This document shows positions 9,023 through 17,154 of a DNA stretch of 64,000 bases, piece after piece. Under the pieces are notes generated by a model. That model saw nothing but the letters and a program-made list of their open reading frames with translations, was not told the origin of the DNA and made no database searches. The DNA comes from Metabacillus dongyingensis (GTDB lineage: Bacteria; Bacillota; Bacilli; Bacillales; Bacillaceae), in contig NZ_CP082944.1 in NCBI RefSeq assembly GCF_019933155.2, forward strand, positions 2,730,001 to 2,794,000, written 5' to 3'. Positions within the stretch are counted from its first letter, which is position 1, and every line of letters starts with the position of its first letter. The position numbers and the translations under genes are program-made.

Positions 9023-9069
9023 CTCTTTTCTGCTGTGCAGTATTCTTTATGGTTTAAGTACTTAATCAT
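9013..9069 (-). CDS. Possible 18-residue peptide overlapping a terminator
   Basis: The frame reads MIKYLNHKEYCTAEKRTD and its stop codon lies inside the terminator hairpin stem. A TATAAT hexamer at 9102-9097 with no convincing -35 lies upstream, giving a leader of about 20 bases with a weak GCGGGT site. The compact promoter-ORF-terminator arrangement is suggestive, but length alone gives little statistical support. Confidence 0.3.
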   Translation of the reverse strand: MIKYLNHKEYCTAEKRTD

Positions 9070-9257
9070 TTTACCCGCTATAGTTTACATAATATTATTA
9101 TATTAAATTCAGGGAACTTCATCATCTTTTATTCTATGTATTTTCTCTGAATCCTTCTGAACCGCCTTATTTTTGCCAGTAATCTAGTATTCATGAGAGA
9201 TTTACAGAAGAACCAAAAAAAAATTGAGCTGGATCGCCGTTAAAAAATCCAAACATT

Positions 9258-9300
9258 AAGAAAACGTGCAAATGATCATCAAGATTTGCACGTTTTCTTT
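9258..9300 (-). terminator. Terminator of thiMDE
   Basis: A near-perfect inverted repeat of 16 bases (AAGAAAACGTGCAAAT and its complement) with a 10-base loop lies 11 bases after the thiE stop. A and T runs flank both sides, so it could work in both directions. Confidence 0.85.
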
Positions 9301-9311
9301 TATTCTCCTAT

Positions 9312-9956
9312 TCAAGATACAGATTTCTTCAAAGCAGCCGCACTTTTATAGACATCTTCTGCAAGACTTATCGATGTAATTACCGAGACCCCGTCGGCAC
9401 CTGCTTCAATAACTGCACGCGCATTTTCAGCTGTAATGCCACCAATTCCTACGATTGGAATCAAAATGCCGCAGTTTCTTACTTCTTCAAGAAGAGAAGT
9501 CCCCTTAACAGGCTTTGCATCTGTTTTTGTACGCGTAGGGTAAATAGGCCCTGCTCCGATATAATCGGCTCCATCCTCGATTGCCTTCTCTACCTCTGCA
9601 AGGGTATGGGCTGAGACACCTACAATTTTCCCCTCGCCTAAAATCTTTCTTACTGCTCCGGCATCTTCATCATCCTGTCCGATATGAACTCCATCTGCAT
9701 TTAGTGCAAGAGCTAGTTCAATGTCATCATTTATGATAAATGGTATTCCATGGTCCTTACAAAGCTGCTGCAGTTTTCTTGCCAGGTTCTTTTTTTCGCT
9801 GCCTGTTAAAGCATCCGTTCCTTTTTCCCGGAACTGAAACATAGATATGCCTCCGCTAATTGCTTGGAACAGGACTTTTTCAGGGTCTTCCGTACAGTTT
9901 GTGCTGCCCATAATAAAATAAAGCTGGAGTTTCGCGCGCACTTCCTCATTCCACAT
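9312..9956 (-). CDS. thiE: Thiamine-phosphate synthase
   Basis: A 214-residue TIM-barrel enzyme joining HMP diphosphate and hydroxyethylthiazole phosphate to thiamine phosphate. Marks: FQFREKG, FIINDDIELALALNADGVHIGQDD, GADYIGAGPIYPTRTK with the pyrophosphate-binding loop, and IVGIGGIT. The ATG at 9956 follows GAGGGGACC and overlaps thiD by 11 bases; a longer frame upstream would run into thiD without a site. Last gene of the TPP-switched operon. Confidence 0.95.
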   Translation of the reverse strand: MWNEEVRAKLQLYFIMGSTNCTEDPEKVLFQAISGGISMFQFREKGTDALTGSEKKNLARKLQQLCKDHGIPFIINDDIELALALNADGVHIGQDDEDAGAVRKILGEGKIVGVSAHTLAEVEKAIEDGADYIGAGPIYPTRTKTDAKPVKGTSLLEEVRNCGILIPIVGIGGITAENARAVIEAGADGVSVITSISLAEDVYKSAAALKKSVS

Positions 9957-10767
9957 GCAAAGGTCCCCTCTTTTTCTTTTGATAAGCCCAATGATTTGTA
10001 GGTCCATGGCCCTGTCCTAATTTAAGATCTTCTTTTATCGCTTCCCGGATGAACGCAACGGCGGTTTCTGCCGAATGATAAATTGACTTTCCTTTTGCGA
10101 TCTCGGCTGTAATGGCAGCTGCGAAGGTACAGCCGGTTCCGTGTGTATTTTTTGTATGAATACGTTCACTTGTAAAATAGCTGAACTCTGTTCCATCAAA
10201 TAACAAATCTACTAACTGTTCCTCGTTTTCAGCATGACCTCCCTTAATCACAACATTTTTCACGCCAAAAGAATGCAGGATTTTGGCAGCAGTCTGACGA
10301 TCATCAAGATTGAGAATGTTCAAACCCGTCAGCACTTCAGCTTCTGGAATGTTGGGAGTAACGACCAAAGCAAGCGGAAGCAAATGATTTTTCAATGCTT
10401 CTACTGCTTCATCCTGCAATAATGAAGCACCGCCTTTGGCTATCATGACGGGATCTACAATCACTTTGCTCCAATTGAACCTCTTTATTTGTTCAGAAAC
10501 AGCTTCAATAATTTCACTATTAAAAAGCATTCCGGTTTTAATGGCATCAGCTCCAATGTCTGAGCCAATCGCTTCAATCTGCTGCACAACCGCGTCCGCT
10601 GTTAATGGAAACACACCATGTACACCTAGTGTGTTTTGAGCGGTAACCGCTGTAATGGCAGACATTCCGTATACATTCAATTCCTGAAACGTTTTTAAAT
10701 CCGCCTGAATTCCTGCTCCGCCTCCGCTGTCAGAGCCTGCAATTGTCAGTGCTTTAGAGATTGACAT
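9946..10767 (-). CDS. thiD: Hydroxymethylpyrimidine/phosphomethylpyrimidine kinase
   Basis: Ribokinase-fold kinase, 273 residues, phosphorylating HMP twice to HMP diphosphate. Marks: [20 protein letters not shown] at the N-terminus, DPVMIAKGG, and the anion-hole motif [12 protein letters not shown] near residue 210. Start chosen at 10767 because GAGGAGG lies 6 bases upstream. It overlaps both thiM and thiE, indicating coupling. With thiM and thiE it forms a salvage set; no de novo genes (thiC, thiG) are nearby. Confidence 0.95.
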   Translation of the reverse strand: MSISKALTIAGSDSGGGAGIQADLKTFQELNVYGMSAITAVTAQNTLGVHGVFPLTADAVVQQIEAIGSDIGADAIKTGMLFNSEIIEAVSEQIKRFNWSKVIVDPVMIAKGGASLLQDEAVEALKNHLLPLALVVTPNIPEAEVLTGLNILNLDDRQTAAKILHSFGVKNVVIKGGHAENEEQLVDLLFDGTEFSYFTSERIHTKNTHGTGCTFAAAITAEIAKGKSIYHSAETAVAFIREAIKEDLKLGQGHGPTNHWAYQKKKRGPLHVE

Positions 10768-11572
10768 GGCTGACCTCCTCAAGCGCAGAAAGTTTTTGAA
10801 TATTATCAGCTGAAATGGTATAAAGATTGTTTAAAAACTCGATTTGAAAGCTTCCGGGACCTTCAATTCCTTCAGCTGCAAGTTCTGCAGCACTCCCGTA
10901 AACCGCTAATGCTGCAGCAGAAGCACGAACATAATCTTTTTCAACAGCGCAAAATGCGCCGATAACAGAGGTGAGCAAGCAGCCTGCACCTGTTACTTTA
11001 GTTAATAGAGAATGACCATTTTTGCATATATATGTTGTTTCTCCATCTGAAACAATATCCTGTTTTCCTGTAATGACCGCAATAGTGTTTAACTGCTTTG
11101 CAGCTTTTACAGCAAGTTCGATTATGTCACCTTCGCCGTCACCGGAGTCGACTCCTTTTATCGACCAGCTCTCCCCAACGACATTTGCCACTTCAGCAGC
11201 ATTCCCTCTAACTGCAGTGATCTCCAGTTCCTTTACGATTTTTTGTGCTGTTTCAGTACGGTATTTTGTTGCGCCTGCACCAACCGGATCAAAAATGACT
11301 GGCACGCCATGCTTATTGGCAGATTTCCCTGCAAGCAGCATCGCTTCTACATTTTCTTCGTTTAAGGTGCCAATATTTAATACGAGTGCCCCAGCAATTT
11401 TCGCCATATCCGCCACTTCTTCCTTGGCGTAAGCCATGACCGGCGATGCTCCGATTGCTAACAGGCCATTTGCTGTAAAATTCGTTACCACAACGTTTGT
11501 AATATTGTGCACCAGAGGTTTTTCTTTTCTTACTTTTTCTAGAATCGCATAAATCGTTTTAGGCTCTATCAT
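10754..11572 (-). CDS. thiM: Hydroxyethylthiazole kinase
   Basis: A 272-residue kinase salvaging 4-methyl-5-hydroxyethylthiazole. It has the family N-terminus [31 protein letters not shown] near residue 115 and [16 protein letters not shown] near residue 190 with the catalytic Cys in the GAGC motif. First gene behind the TPP riboswitch. Confidence 0.95.
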   Translation of the reverse strand: MIEPKTIYAILEKVRKEKPLVHNITNVVVTNFTANGLLAIGASPVMAYAKEEVADMAKIAGALVLNIGTLNEENVEAMLLAGKSANKHGVPVIFDPVGAGATKYRTETAQKIVKELEITAVRGNAAEVANVVGESWSIKGVDSGDGEGDIIELAVKAAKQLNTIAVITGKQDIVSDGETTYICKNGHSLLTKVTGAGCLLTSVIGAFCAVEKDYVRASAAALAVYGSAAELAAEGIEGPGSFQIEFLNNLYTISADNIQKLSALEEVSHVNL

Positions 11573-11594
11573 ATTTTTTCCTCCCCATAATAAA

Positions 11595-11620
11595 GAGCAC
11601 TCTGCCGCGGCAAAGTGCTC
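11595..11620 (-). terminator. Riboswitch terminator before thiM
   Basis: Minus-strand GAGCACTTTGCCGCGGCAGAGTGCTCTTTA forms a GC-rich hairpin between the TPP aptamer and thiM. It is the likely off-state of the switch; only a short T run follows. Confidence 0.75.
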
Positions 11621-11638
11621 ATATGTATCCCTGAATCA

Positions 11639-11721
11639 CATCCCTGCGCTGGCATTATCCAACAGGTTCATTCGGTCTACGGCAGATAGCCGTACTCTCA
11701 GCCTGATTCCACAAGCTCCCG
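11639..11721 (-). ncRNA. TPP riboswitch
   Basis: The minus strand carries the conserved THI-box pieces in order: GGGAGC...GGCTGAGAGTACGG, then ACCG..GAACCTG.TGGATAATGCCAGCG-AGGGA. Thiamine diphosphate binding should favour the terminator at 11595-11620 and reduce thiMDE expression. Confidence 0.95.
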
Positions 11722-11752
11722 TTTTCATTATTTTATTTTATGATTCAAAGTC

Positions 11753-11905
11753 TACTCTTCTGACACTGGATTTGCAACCATTAAGCAGCTGTTTTTTTTC
11801 TCCATCACTTTTGTTTTTATCAATAAAATGAAAATAAGTATGATTGGAATCCCAAACTGAAATGGCAAATGAATGTATAAAGGCACAATTTCAAGTCCAA
11901 TTTTT
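11753..11905 (-). pseudogene. Remnant of a spore-germination permease-like protein (GerAB type)
   Basis: A minus-strand open frame with no start, bounded by a stop at both ends, reads as a hydrophobic tail: LPFQFGIPIILIFILLIKTK followed by a short polar end. A last membrane helix with FGIP and a basic end resembles the C-terminus of GerAB-family spore germination permeases. The stretch upstream on the same strand (11906-12117) is full of stops in all frames. The assignment is weak; another multi-pass membrane protein is possible. Confidence 0.35.
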
Positions 11906-12181
11906 ATATGCAGGAATCATACTCGGAGAAAATCTATGAGGCACTCAAAACGGGCAATCACCAAGTTCTTTTCTCATAAGCTTCTTGTGATTCAGACATT
12001 AGACTGTATTATCATTTTTATTTCCTCAATTTTAGAGCCGATTTGTCAGGAATGGATTATTATTCCTTTCCAGGTTCATTTATGTGAATCAAATAATAAG
12101 AACCCAGCTTTCCTGGTTTATTGATTCCTATTTGTGCTAATAGTATTTTTCAAAGTAGGCAAGATCAGCAGCCAAAATAAA

Positions 12182-12205
12182 AAAGACATCATATCTGATG
12201 TCTTT
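12182..12205 (-). terminator. Terminator of the LysE-type gene
   Basis: AAAGACATCAGATATGATGTCTTTTTT on the minus strand follows the stop codon immediately and overlaps it. Confidence 0.8.
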
Positions 12206-12827
12206 ACTTTCTTTCCAATGCTAATTTTATGCCAAATCCAATGAGTACTGCACCGGTAATGCCTTCCATCCAATTTTGTACAGCTGGCTTCTTCATGAAA
12301 GCACTCAATTGATGAATCAAATAAATATAAATAATAAACCAAATAAAAGTAAGAAAGGTGTATGTTAATCCCATGATCATAAACTGTGTAAAAGTATTTG
12401 ATCCCGGCTCCAAAAATTGAGGCAAAAAGGTTAAAAAGAAAACAGCTACCTTAGGGTTTAGGAGATTTGTCAAAAATCCCTGCTGATAACAGCTGACTTG
12501 CTTTGCTTCAGGCTTTTGTTCTTCTCTATCTTGTATTCTGCCCGGTTTTTTTAAAGTCCATAAAGATTTAAGGCCTAAATAAATGAGGTAGCAAGCTCCC
12601 GCGTACTTCAGGATTGAAAAGAGAAAAGCTGATTTGACAATAAGTGCTGATAAACCTAACACAGCTGCAAAAGTATGAATTAAAAGTGCTGTCAAAGCCC
12701 CGAACACTGTTTTCATTCCTCCTGCCCGCCCGCCAGTGATTGTATTCTTAGTAGCGATGGCTGTATCAGGTCCAGGCAATAAAATTAATAAGATCGACAT
12801 GATGATAAATAATGATAAGTGCTCCAA
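12204..12827 (-). CDS. LysE/RhtB-family amino acid exporter
   Basis: A 207-residue inner-membrane protein with about six hydrophobic segments. The N-terminus carries the family signature PGPDTAIATKNTITGGRAGG near residue 20, and LTNLLNPKVAVFFLTFLPQF near residue 125 is the second conserved block. The family exports amino acids or derivatives such as lysine, homoserine or threonine; the substrate cannot be read from sequence. The TTG at 12827 is preferred because GGAGG lies 9 bases before it. Single-gene unit with its own terminator. Confidence 0.88.
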   Translation of the reverse strand: MEHLSLFIIMSILLILLPGPDTAIATKNTITGGRAGGMKTVFGALTALLIHTFAAVLGLSALIVKSAFLFSILKYAGACYLIYLGLKSLWTLKKPGRIQDREEQKPEAKQVSCYQQGFLTNLLNPKVAVFFLTFLPQFLEPGSNTFTQFMIMGLTYTFLTFIWFIIYIYLIHQLSAFMKKPAVQNWMEGITGAVLIGFGIKLALERK

Positions 12828-12895
12828 GCTTATCACCCTCCATTCTGAATTTTACCTATTTTAACATATGGAGGGAAAGCTTGATAGAGCCTAAT

Positions 12896-14254
12896 TTAAC
12901 GGGAAAGCAGTTTCCAGATTCCTAAAACATCCAGCAAAACAAGGAAAATAGCAATTGGAGCTACATATCTCATTAAAAAGAACCAAGTGTTAAAGAGCCC
13001 TTTAGATAAAGACGAACCGTTAGCAAGTTCTGAGTAAAGCATGGATTTTTTCATTTTCAAAGGAACAAAGATGGAGATCAGCAGAGCGCCAATCGGCATC
13101 AAAATGTTGCTGACCAAATAATCGGCTGCATCAAAAATTGATTTTCCGAAAATGCTTACGTCACTCCAGATTCCGAATGATAAGGCAGATGGCACTCCAA
13201 CTGCGAATATAGTCAGTCCAATGATCCAGGACCACTTAATCCGTTTATTAGCATCACCTTTAGCAATTACAGAAACGATAATTTCAAGCATGGAAAACGC
13301 TGATGTTAATGAAGCAAATAAGAAAAGCAGCAGGAAGGCAACAAAGAATATCATTCCAAATGCCATTTGATTAAAAACGGTCGGCAGAACATTAAATAAC
13401 AAGACAGGCCCAGCATCGGGCTTCAGTCCAAATGTAAAAACTCCCGGGAAAATAGCTAATCCTGCCATAACAACTATAAAGATATTCATACCTACAATCG
13501 AAATCGCTGATTGCGGCAAATTTGAATCCTTCGGCAAGTATGAACTATAGGTAAGCATTACTGAAACACCCACACTTAGTGTGAAAAAGGATTGTCCAAG
13601 TGCTGCAAGAATGGCCTCAGAAGTTAATTTTGAAAAGTCAGGATAAAATAAAAATTGTACACCTTCCATTGCACCTTCTAGTGTAATGGAACGGAATATC
13701 AGCACTATAAATAATAGAAATAAGGCCGGCATCATAAATTTGCTTGTACGTTCAATCCCATTTTGCACACCCTTTGCAACAACGGCAATGGTTATGATCA
13801 TAAATACAAGGTGAGCTCCAACGCTAAGCAGCGGATTAGAAATCGTAGCACCAAATAACTCCCCAAACTGCTGCTGATTAAGTCCATTCAGTTCTCCTGA
13901 TATCGCTTTAACTAAATATAAAATGATCCATCCGCCAATGACACTATAAAAGGAGAGCAAAACAAAGCATGTTATCATGCCCAGGTATCCAATAGAATAC
14001 CATTTTGAATCCGGTGCAATTTTTTTATAAGATTCAATCGCATCACTTTGTGTGCTTCGCCCGATTGCAAACTCTGCAAGCAGTAAAGGCAATCCAAGCA
14101 GGATCGTGAACAACAGGAAAATGAAAAAGAAAGCACCCCCGCCGCTTACCCCTGCGATATAAGGGAATTTCCAAATCGCTCCAAGTCCGATTGCAGATCC
14201 TGCTGCAGATAAAATAAATCCTAGTTTTGATGACCACTGCTGATTTTCCTTCAT
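12896..14254 (-). CDS. Neurotransmitter:sodium symporter family transporter
   Basis: A 452-residue sodium-coupled amino acid transporter of the LeuT fold with 11-12 hydrophobic segments. The N-terminus has [20 protein letters not shown], containing the unwound TM1 sodium/substrate site typical of the SNF family. Expression is controlled by the T-box leader upstream, so its substrate should be the amino acid sensed there; the specifier suggests phenylalanine. The short length and fused termini are as in other bacterial members such as B. subtilis YocR and YhdH. Confidence 0.9.
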   Translation of the reverse strand: MKENQQWSSKLGFILSAAGSAIGLGAIWKFPYIAGVSGGGAFFFIFLLFTILLGLPLLLAEFAIGRSTQSDAIESYKKIAPDSKWYSIGYLGMITCFVLLSFYSVIGGWIILYLVKAISGELNGLNQQQFGELFGATISNPLLSVGAHLVFMIITIAVVAKGVQNGIERTSKFMMPALFLLFIVLIFRSITLEGAMEGVQFLFYPDFSKLTSEAILAALGQSFFTLSVGVSVMLTYSSYLPKDSNLPQSAISIVGMNIFIVVMAGLAIFPGVFTFGLKPDAGPVLLFNVLPTVFNQMAFGMIFFVAFLLLFLFASLTSAFSMLEIIVSVIAKGDANKRIKWSWIIGLTIFAVGVPSALSFGIWSDVSIFGKSIFDAADYLVSNILMPIGALLISIFVPLKMKKSMLYSELANGSSLSKGLFNTWFFLMRYVAPIAIFLVLLDVLGIWKLLSR

Positions 14255-14301
14255 GTTGCACCTCTTTAAAATTTCTGTATTATTAATGAAAACGCAAAAA
14301 A

Positions 14302-14545
14302 GCCGCCCCTATAAAAATATAGGGGCGACTATTCATCGCGGTACCACCCTAGTTGAGAATAAAATTATTCTCCGGCTCTGAAGTCTATATCGGGACAACC
14401 CGTTAATCCCTTCCAATAGGTCGAAATTAAAACTCAGGGACCGAAATTCATCTTTTTTGTATGTACTGATTCCCACCAACCATCAGCTCTCTAAAACAGT
14501 GACAATAAGATTACTTTGCTTCCCATCAACGTTACGTTCCATTAA
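14302..14545 (-). ncRNA. T-box riboswitch with terminator
   Basis: The minus strand has AGGGTGGTACCGCG (14350-14337), the T-box that forms the antiterminator and pairs with uncharged tRNA, followed by a GCCGCCCC..GGGGCGGC terminator with six T (14329-14302). Upstream stem I elements are present: GATGGGAAG paired with TCCCTGA, AGAGAGCTGAT (AG bulge) and GGTTGGTG. The specifier region reads GAATTTCGGTCCC; placing the triplet directly before GGTCCC gives TTC (Phe). Uncharged tRNA would allow transcription of the symporter gene. Confidence 0.92.
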
Positions 14546-14664
14546 TTTATAGATAATTTAAACATCTGAGATTGCGCTTGTCAACATAAATTGTATTTTT
14601 AAAAAAGGATAATCGACTTTTCAGCTGCTGTTTCGCAGAAAAGAATCCAATCAATGAAGGGATA

Positions 14665-14931
14665 CTATTCATCAAAAACTTCCGGTTCATTAAAAACGGT
14701 AATTACTTTTGTAGCGCTATTTATCTTACAGTCCAAATTCCAAATGGTTTTTTTAAAGCAAACGACATCCTCATTTTCAAGGTAAAACTTTAAGAGCACA
14801 TCATCTTCGGCATCAATAATCGCATATTTATCCTTGCTTCTGAAAAGCTCGTGTTCCTTATGCATCACGACTTTCCAGCCATGTTCCAATGAGAATTCTT
14901 TAAAATCTTTCGTGAATTTTTTTAAATTCAT
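14665..14931 (-). CDS. Small hypothetical protein
   Basis: An 88-residue soluble, acidic protein that I do not recognise. The ATG follows GGAGGT with good spacing, supporting translation. Alternating charged and hydrophobic residues (VLLKFYLENEDVVCFKK) suggest a small mixed alpha/beta fold. No signal peptide or membrane segment. It stands alone between the T-box leader and the RNA candidate at 15.0 kb. Confidence 0.6.
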   Translation of the reverse strand: MNLKKFTKDFKEFSLEHGWKVVMHKEHELFRSKDKYAIIDAEDDVLLKFYLENEDVVCFKKTIWNLDCKINSATKVITVFNEPEVFDE

Positions 14932-14973
14932 AAAGCTTTACCTCCAATCAGCATTTATTTTCATAAAAAAAGC

Positions 14974-15002
14974 TTGTGTACAGATGGTTTAAATGGTATA
15001 TT
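14974..15002 (+). promoter_or_regulatory. Candidate sigma-A promoter for a small RNA
   Basis: TTGTGT (14974-14979), 17-base spacer, TATATT (14997-15002), with TGG directly before the -10. No gene lies downstream on this strand before a terminator at 15094-15128. Confidence 0.45.
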
Positions 15003-15008
15003 ACTAGA

Positions 15009-15128
15009 GCGATGAGCTGATTTGTGTAAGCCGAAGGACATGCGGTTTTCCGCACACATGAATGTGGTCATGTGGTTTTTCGCCTCAAAACGCAAGGAGA
15101 CGACTGTTTTTACAGCGTCTCCTTTTTT
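15009..15128 (+). ncRNA. Candidate orphan small RNA, about 120 nt
   Basis: Between a plausible plus-strand promoter and a strong terminator (AAGGAGACG-CTGT...ACAG-CGTCTCCTT plus T run, 15094-15128) the sequence folds into two further hairpins: TGCGG-TTTT-CCGCA near 15040 and CACATGA-ATGTGG-TCATGTG near 15055-15076. No start codon with a ribosome binding site gives a meaningful frame. It converges on the esterase gene whose stop lies inside the terminator T run. I do not recognise the family. Confidence 0.42.
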
Positions 15129-15786
15129 ATTTACTTTGCTTCAGAAGCCATGAAAAAAACTCAGGATCATTGTAGGCAGCTGTCCATGAGTCATGACCTG
15201 CTTCAGGATAAGAAGTAAACATTACATTCCCTCCCGCAGTTTTAATAGCATTCACCATATCCAAGCTTTCCCTGATTGGGATAACATCGTCTCTTTCCCC
15301 ATGAAAGATCCATGTTGGAATTTCTTTTAACCGATCTGCTTTTTCAGGGCAGCCTCCCCCGCAAATAGGCGCTAGTGCAGCAAATAGATCAGGCATCCTT
15401 GATGCAAGCTCAAAAGCCCCATAAGCTCCCATGCTCATACCTGTTAAATATATTCGCTTGAGGTCGACGCGATGCGTTTCAATAACCTCTTTTAAAAGTG
15501 CAGACACACCATCTAATTCCATGATCCAATTTGCTCTCCCTGCAGTGGAAATTGGACACTGAGGTGCAAGGAGAATAAACGGAAAGTCTCCTTTATCAAC
15601 GACTTCCGGCAGTCCTATTTTTTTTACAAGCTTTGGATCTGTTCCCCGTTCACCGGCTCCGTGAAGAAATAAAACAAGAGGTACCTCTCCCGTTCCTTTT
15701 TCATATCCAGCTGGAAGTTTTAAAAGGTAGGACAGATTGACATCTATTACTTTTGTGATTGTTTTTTGAAACACATCTGACTTCAT
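15127..15786 (-). CDS. Alpha/beta hydrolase, prolyl-oligopeptidase/phospholipase-like esterase
   Basis: A 219-residue serine hydrolase of the predicted peptidase/esterase type. It has HGAGERG near residue 42, the nucleophile elbow GMSMGAYG near residue 116, an acid in HGERDDVIP near residue 165 and the catalytic His in PEAGHDSW near residue 197. No signal peptide. The ATG follows AAAGGAG. Substrate unknown; flanked by unrelated genes, so apparently monocistronic. Confidence 0.82.
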   Translation of the reverse strand: MKSDVFQKTITKVIDVNLSYLLKLPAGYEKGTGEVPLVLFLHGAGERGTDPKLVKKIGLPEVVDKGDFPFILLAPQCPISTAGRANWIMELDGVSALLKEVIETHRVDLKRIYLTGMSMGAYGAFELASRMPDLFAALAPICGGGCPEKADRLKEIPTWIFHGERDDVIPIRESLDMVNAIKTAGGNVMFTSYPEAGHDSWTAAYNDPEFFSWLLKQSK

Positions 15787-15873
15787 CTTGTTACTCCTTT
15801 AGTAGTTTTCATTTATATCCTCTATTACATTCTGCCTGATAAGCAGCAAACCCTTTTTTTAAGCAGCAAAAAA

Positions 15874-15896
15874 GGCCAATTCACTTGGAATTGGCC
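15874..15896 (-). terminator. Terminator of mifM-like/yidC2 unit
   Basis: GGCCAATTC-CAAGT-GAATTGGCC followed by six T on the minus strand, 7 bases after the yidC2 stop. Confidence 0.9.
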
Positions 15897-15903
15897 CTGG
15901 GTG

Positions 15904-16725
15904 TTATGATTTAGCCATTGATAATGAGCTTGGTTCTGCTTGAAATAGCTTCTTTGTAAGCAATGTTTGAAGGATGACAAAGATTCCGCCGATCGTCCAG
16001 TATAGGGGCAGTGCAGCAGGTGCTGTCAGAGAAAATACGCCAATCATGATTGGCGACAGATAGCTGAACATCGCCATTTGCTTTCTCTGCGCCTCATCAA
16101 GACCAATTAATGAAACCCTTGACTGTAAAAAATAGATCCCGGCAGCTAGAAGGGTCAATGTTAAATCAGGACTGCCCAGATTGAACCATAAAAACGAATG
16201 CTCTGCGATTTCAGGAGTTCTTTGAATGGCATAATAAAAGCCTGTCAGAAACGGCAGCTGTATGAGAAGCGGCAAGCACCCTCCCAAAGTAGCCAGCGGG
16301 TTAATATTATGCTTTTGATAAATCTTCATCGTTTCCTGCTGAAGCTTCGACTTTGTTTCAGCATCTTTTGCTTTTTTCATTTTTTCCTGCAGTGCTTTTA
16401 ATTCAGGCTGTGCTTTTTCCATCTTGCCTTTCATATGCATCTGATCTTTTGACTGCTTTAAAGCAAAAGGCAGAAGCACGAATCGGATCAGCAGCGTGAC
16501 AAGGATAATTGAAAATCCGTAGCTTCCTTGAAACCAGTCCGCAAATGTTGTAAGCAATACAGAGAAGGGATACACAAAATAGTGATTAAAAAAACCAGGT
16601 GTCTGGCCTGTAATATCCTGAATGTTTCCATTTGCCTGCTGGCAGCCGCTCAGTAAAATCAGCAGTGTAATTCCTAACAGTATGAGTAATGTTTTCCGTG
16701 AAATGAATGCAGCTTTCTTTTCCAT
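15904..16725 (-). CDS. yidC2: Membrane protein insertase YidC2/OxaA2
   Basis: A 273-residue Oxa1/YidC/Alb3-family insertase. The N-terminus is a lipoprotein signal with lipobox LLSGC (Cys28), then the conserved core GGCLPLLIQLPFLTGFYYA near residue 140 and RxxxLPFALKQSKDQMHMKGKM near residue 85 with the groove arginine. Five membrane segments and the short length fit the YidC2 (YqjG) type. The start at 16725 follows AAGGAGG by 6 bases, but that site is in a hairpin (see 16733-16772), and the gene overlaps the upstream MifM-like frame by 52 bases. This is the arrangement by which B. subtilis induces the second insertase when SpoIIIJ fails. Confidence 0.93.
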   Translation of the reverse strand: MEKKAAFISRKTLLILLGITLLILLSGCQQANGNIQDITGQTPGFFNHYFVYPFSVLLTTFADWFQGSYGFSIILVTLLIRFVLLPFALKQSKDQMHMKGKMEKAQPELKALQEKMKKAKDAETKSKLQQETMKIYQKHNINPLATLGGCLPLLIQLPFLTGFYYAIQRTPEIAEHSFLWFNLGSPDLTLTLLAAGIYFLQSRVSLIGLDEAQRKQMAMFSYLSPIMIGVFSLTAPAALPLYWTIGGIFVILQTLLTKKLFQAEPSSLSMAKS

Positions 16726-17042
16726 TTAAATCCTCCTTGGTGTTTTCCATTTTGAGCTAAACTTCCAAGAAAGATAGTAGATGGTACATCATCACCTGAA
16801 TCATACTGCCTCATTTGCATGGTAATCCAAAGTGAAATAGCATTTGTTTCATTTTGCATCCGCTGCGGGGAAAATTGATTCTCCTGCTCTTTTTTCATGA
16901 CCGCCTTTAAAGAAGGATGCTTCTTTAATGATTGATTCAGCAAGTAGCCGAAAGCAAACATGGCTGCTACAGTAAAGAATAAGCTTAACAGCGATAAATA
17001 TGGCGCCAAATCATGTGTAAATTCTAAGATCATCTGCTGCAT
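16674..17042 (-). CDS. MifM-like regulatory nascent chain upstream of yidC2
   Basis: A 122-residue frame with one N-terminal membrane helix (residues 13-36), a charged linker, and a segment ISLWITMQMRQYDSGDD (residues 69-85) that resembles the B. subtilis MifM arrest region, which I recall as having I-x-x-W-I followed by an acidic stretch. MifM is inserted by SpoIIIJ/YidC; failed insertion leaves the ribosome stalled and opens the hairpin over the yidC2 ribosome binding site. Here the codons for residues 85-92 run into the 5' arm of such a hairpin. The frame continues 37 codons past the acidic pair and through the yidC2 start, which may be a tail made only when arrest is released. AAGGAGG precedes the start. 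Confidence 0.78.
   Translation of the reverse strand: MQQMILEFTHDLAPYLSLLSLFFTVAAMFAFGYLLNQSLKKHPSLKAVMKKEQENQFSPQRMQNETNAISLWITMQMRQYDSGDDVPSTIFLGSLAQNGKHQGGFKWKRKLHSFHGKHYSYC
16733..16772 (-). promoter_or_regulatory. Hairpin sequestering the yidC2 Shine-Dalgarno
   Basis: Minus-strand TTTCTTGG (16772-16765) can pair over 8 positions (two G-U) with CCAAGGAG (16740-16733), leaving a 24-base loop. The 3' arm holds most of the AAGGAGG that serves yidC2. A ribosome paused in the MifM-like frame would cover the 5' arm and free the site. Confidence 0.7.
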
Positions 17043-17154
17043 TCACCTCCTTTTCATACTCTCAGTATATACTTATAAATAGGAAAAAGAAAGAGGATGA
17101 CAATACCATGGCACGCCACATTGTTTATTATCCAACAATCATTTACTCCCTTTT

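Larger units (their letters stand above)
8909..9257. other. Intergenic stretch between siderophore and thiamin loci
   Basis: No large gene. It holds a minus-strand terminator (8996-9022) and an 18-codon open frame ending in it, both listed separately. A plus-strand 16-codon frame at 9193-9243 has no ribosome binding site. The rest is AT-rich without recognisable structure. Confidence 0.6.

Noticed and set aside
9193..9243. 16-codon plus-strand frame MRDLQKNQKKIELDRR
   Set aside because: No Shine-Dalgarno or promoter; considered as a Fur-regulated basic peptide (FbpA/B type) but the sequence does not match what I know of them.
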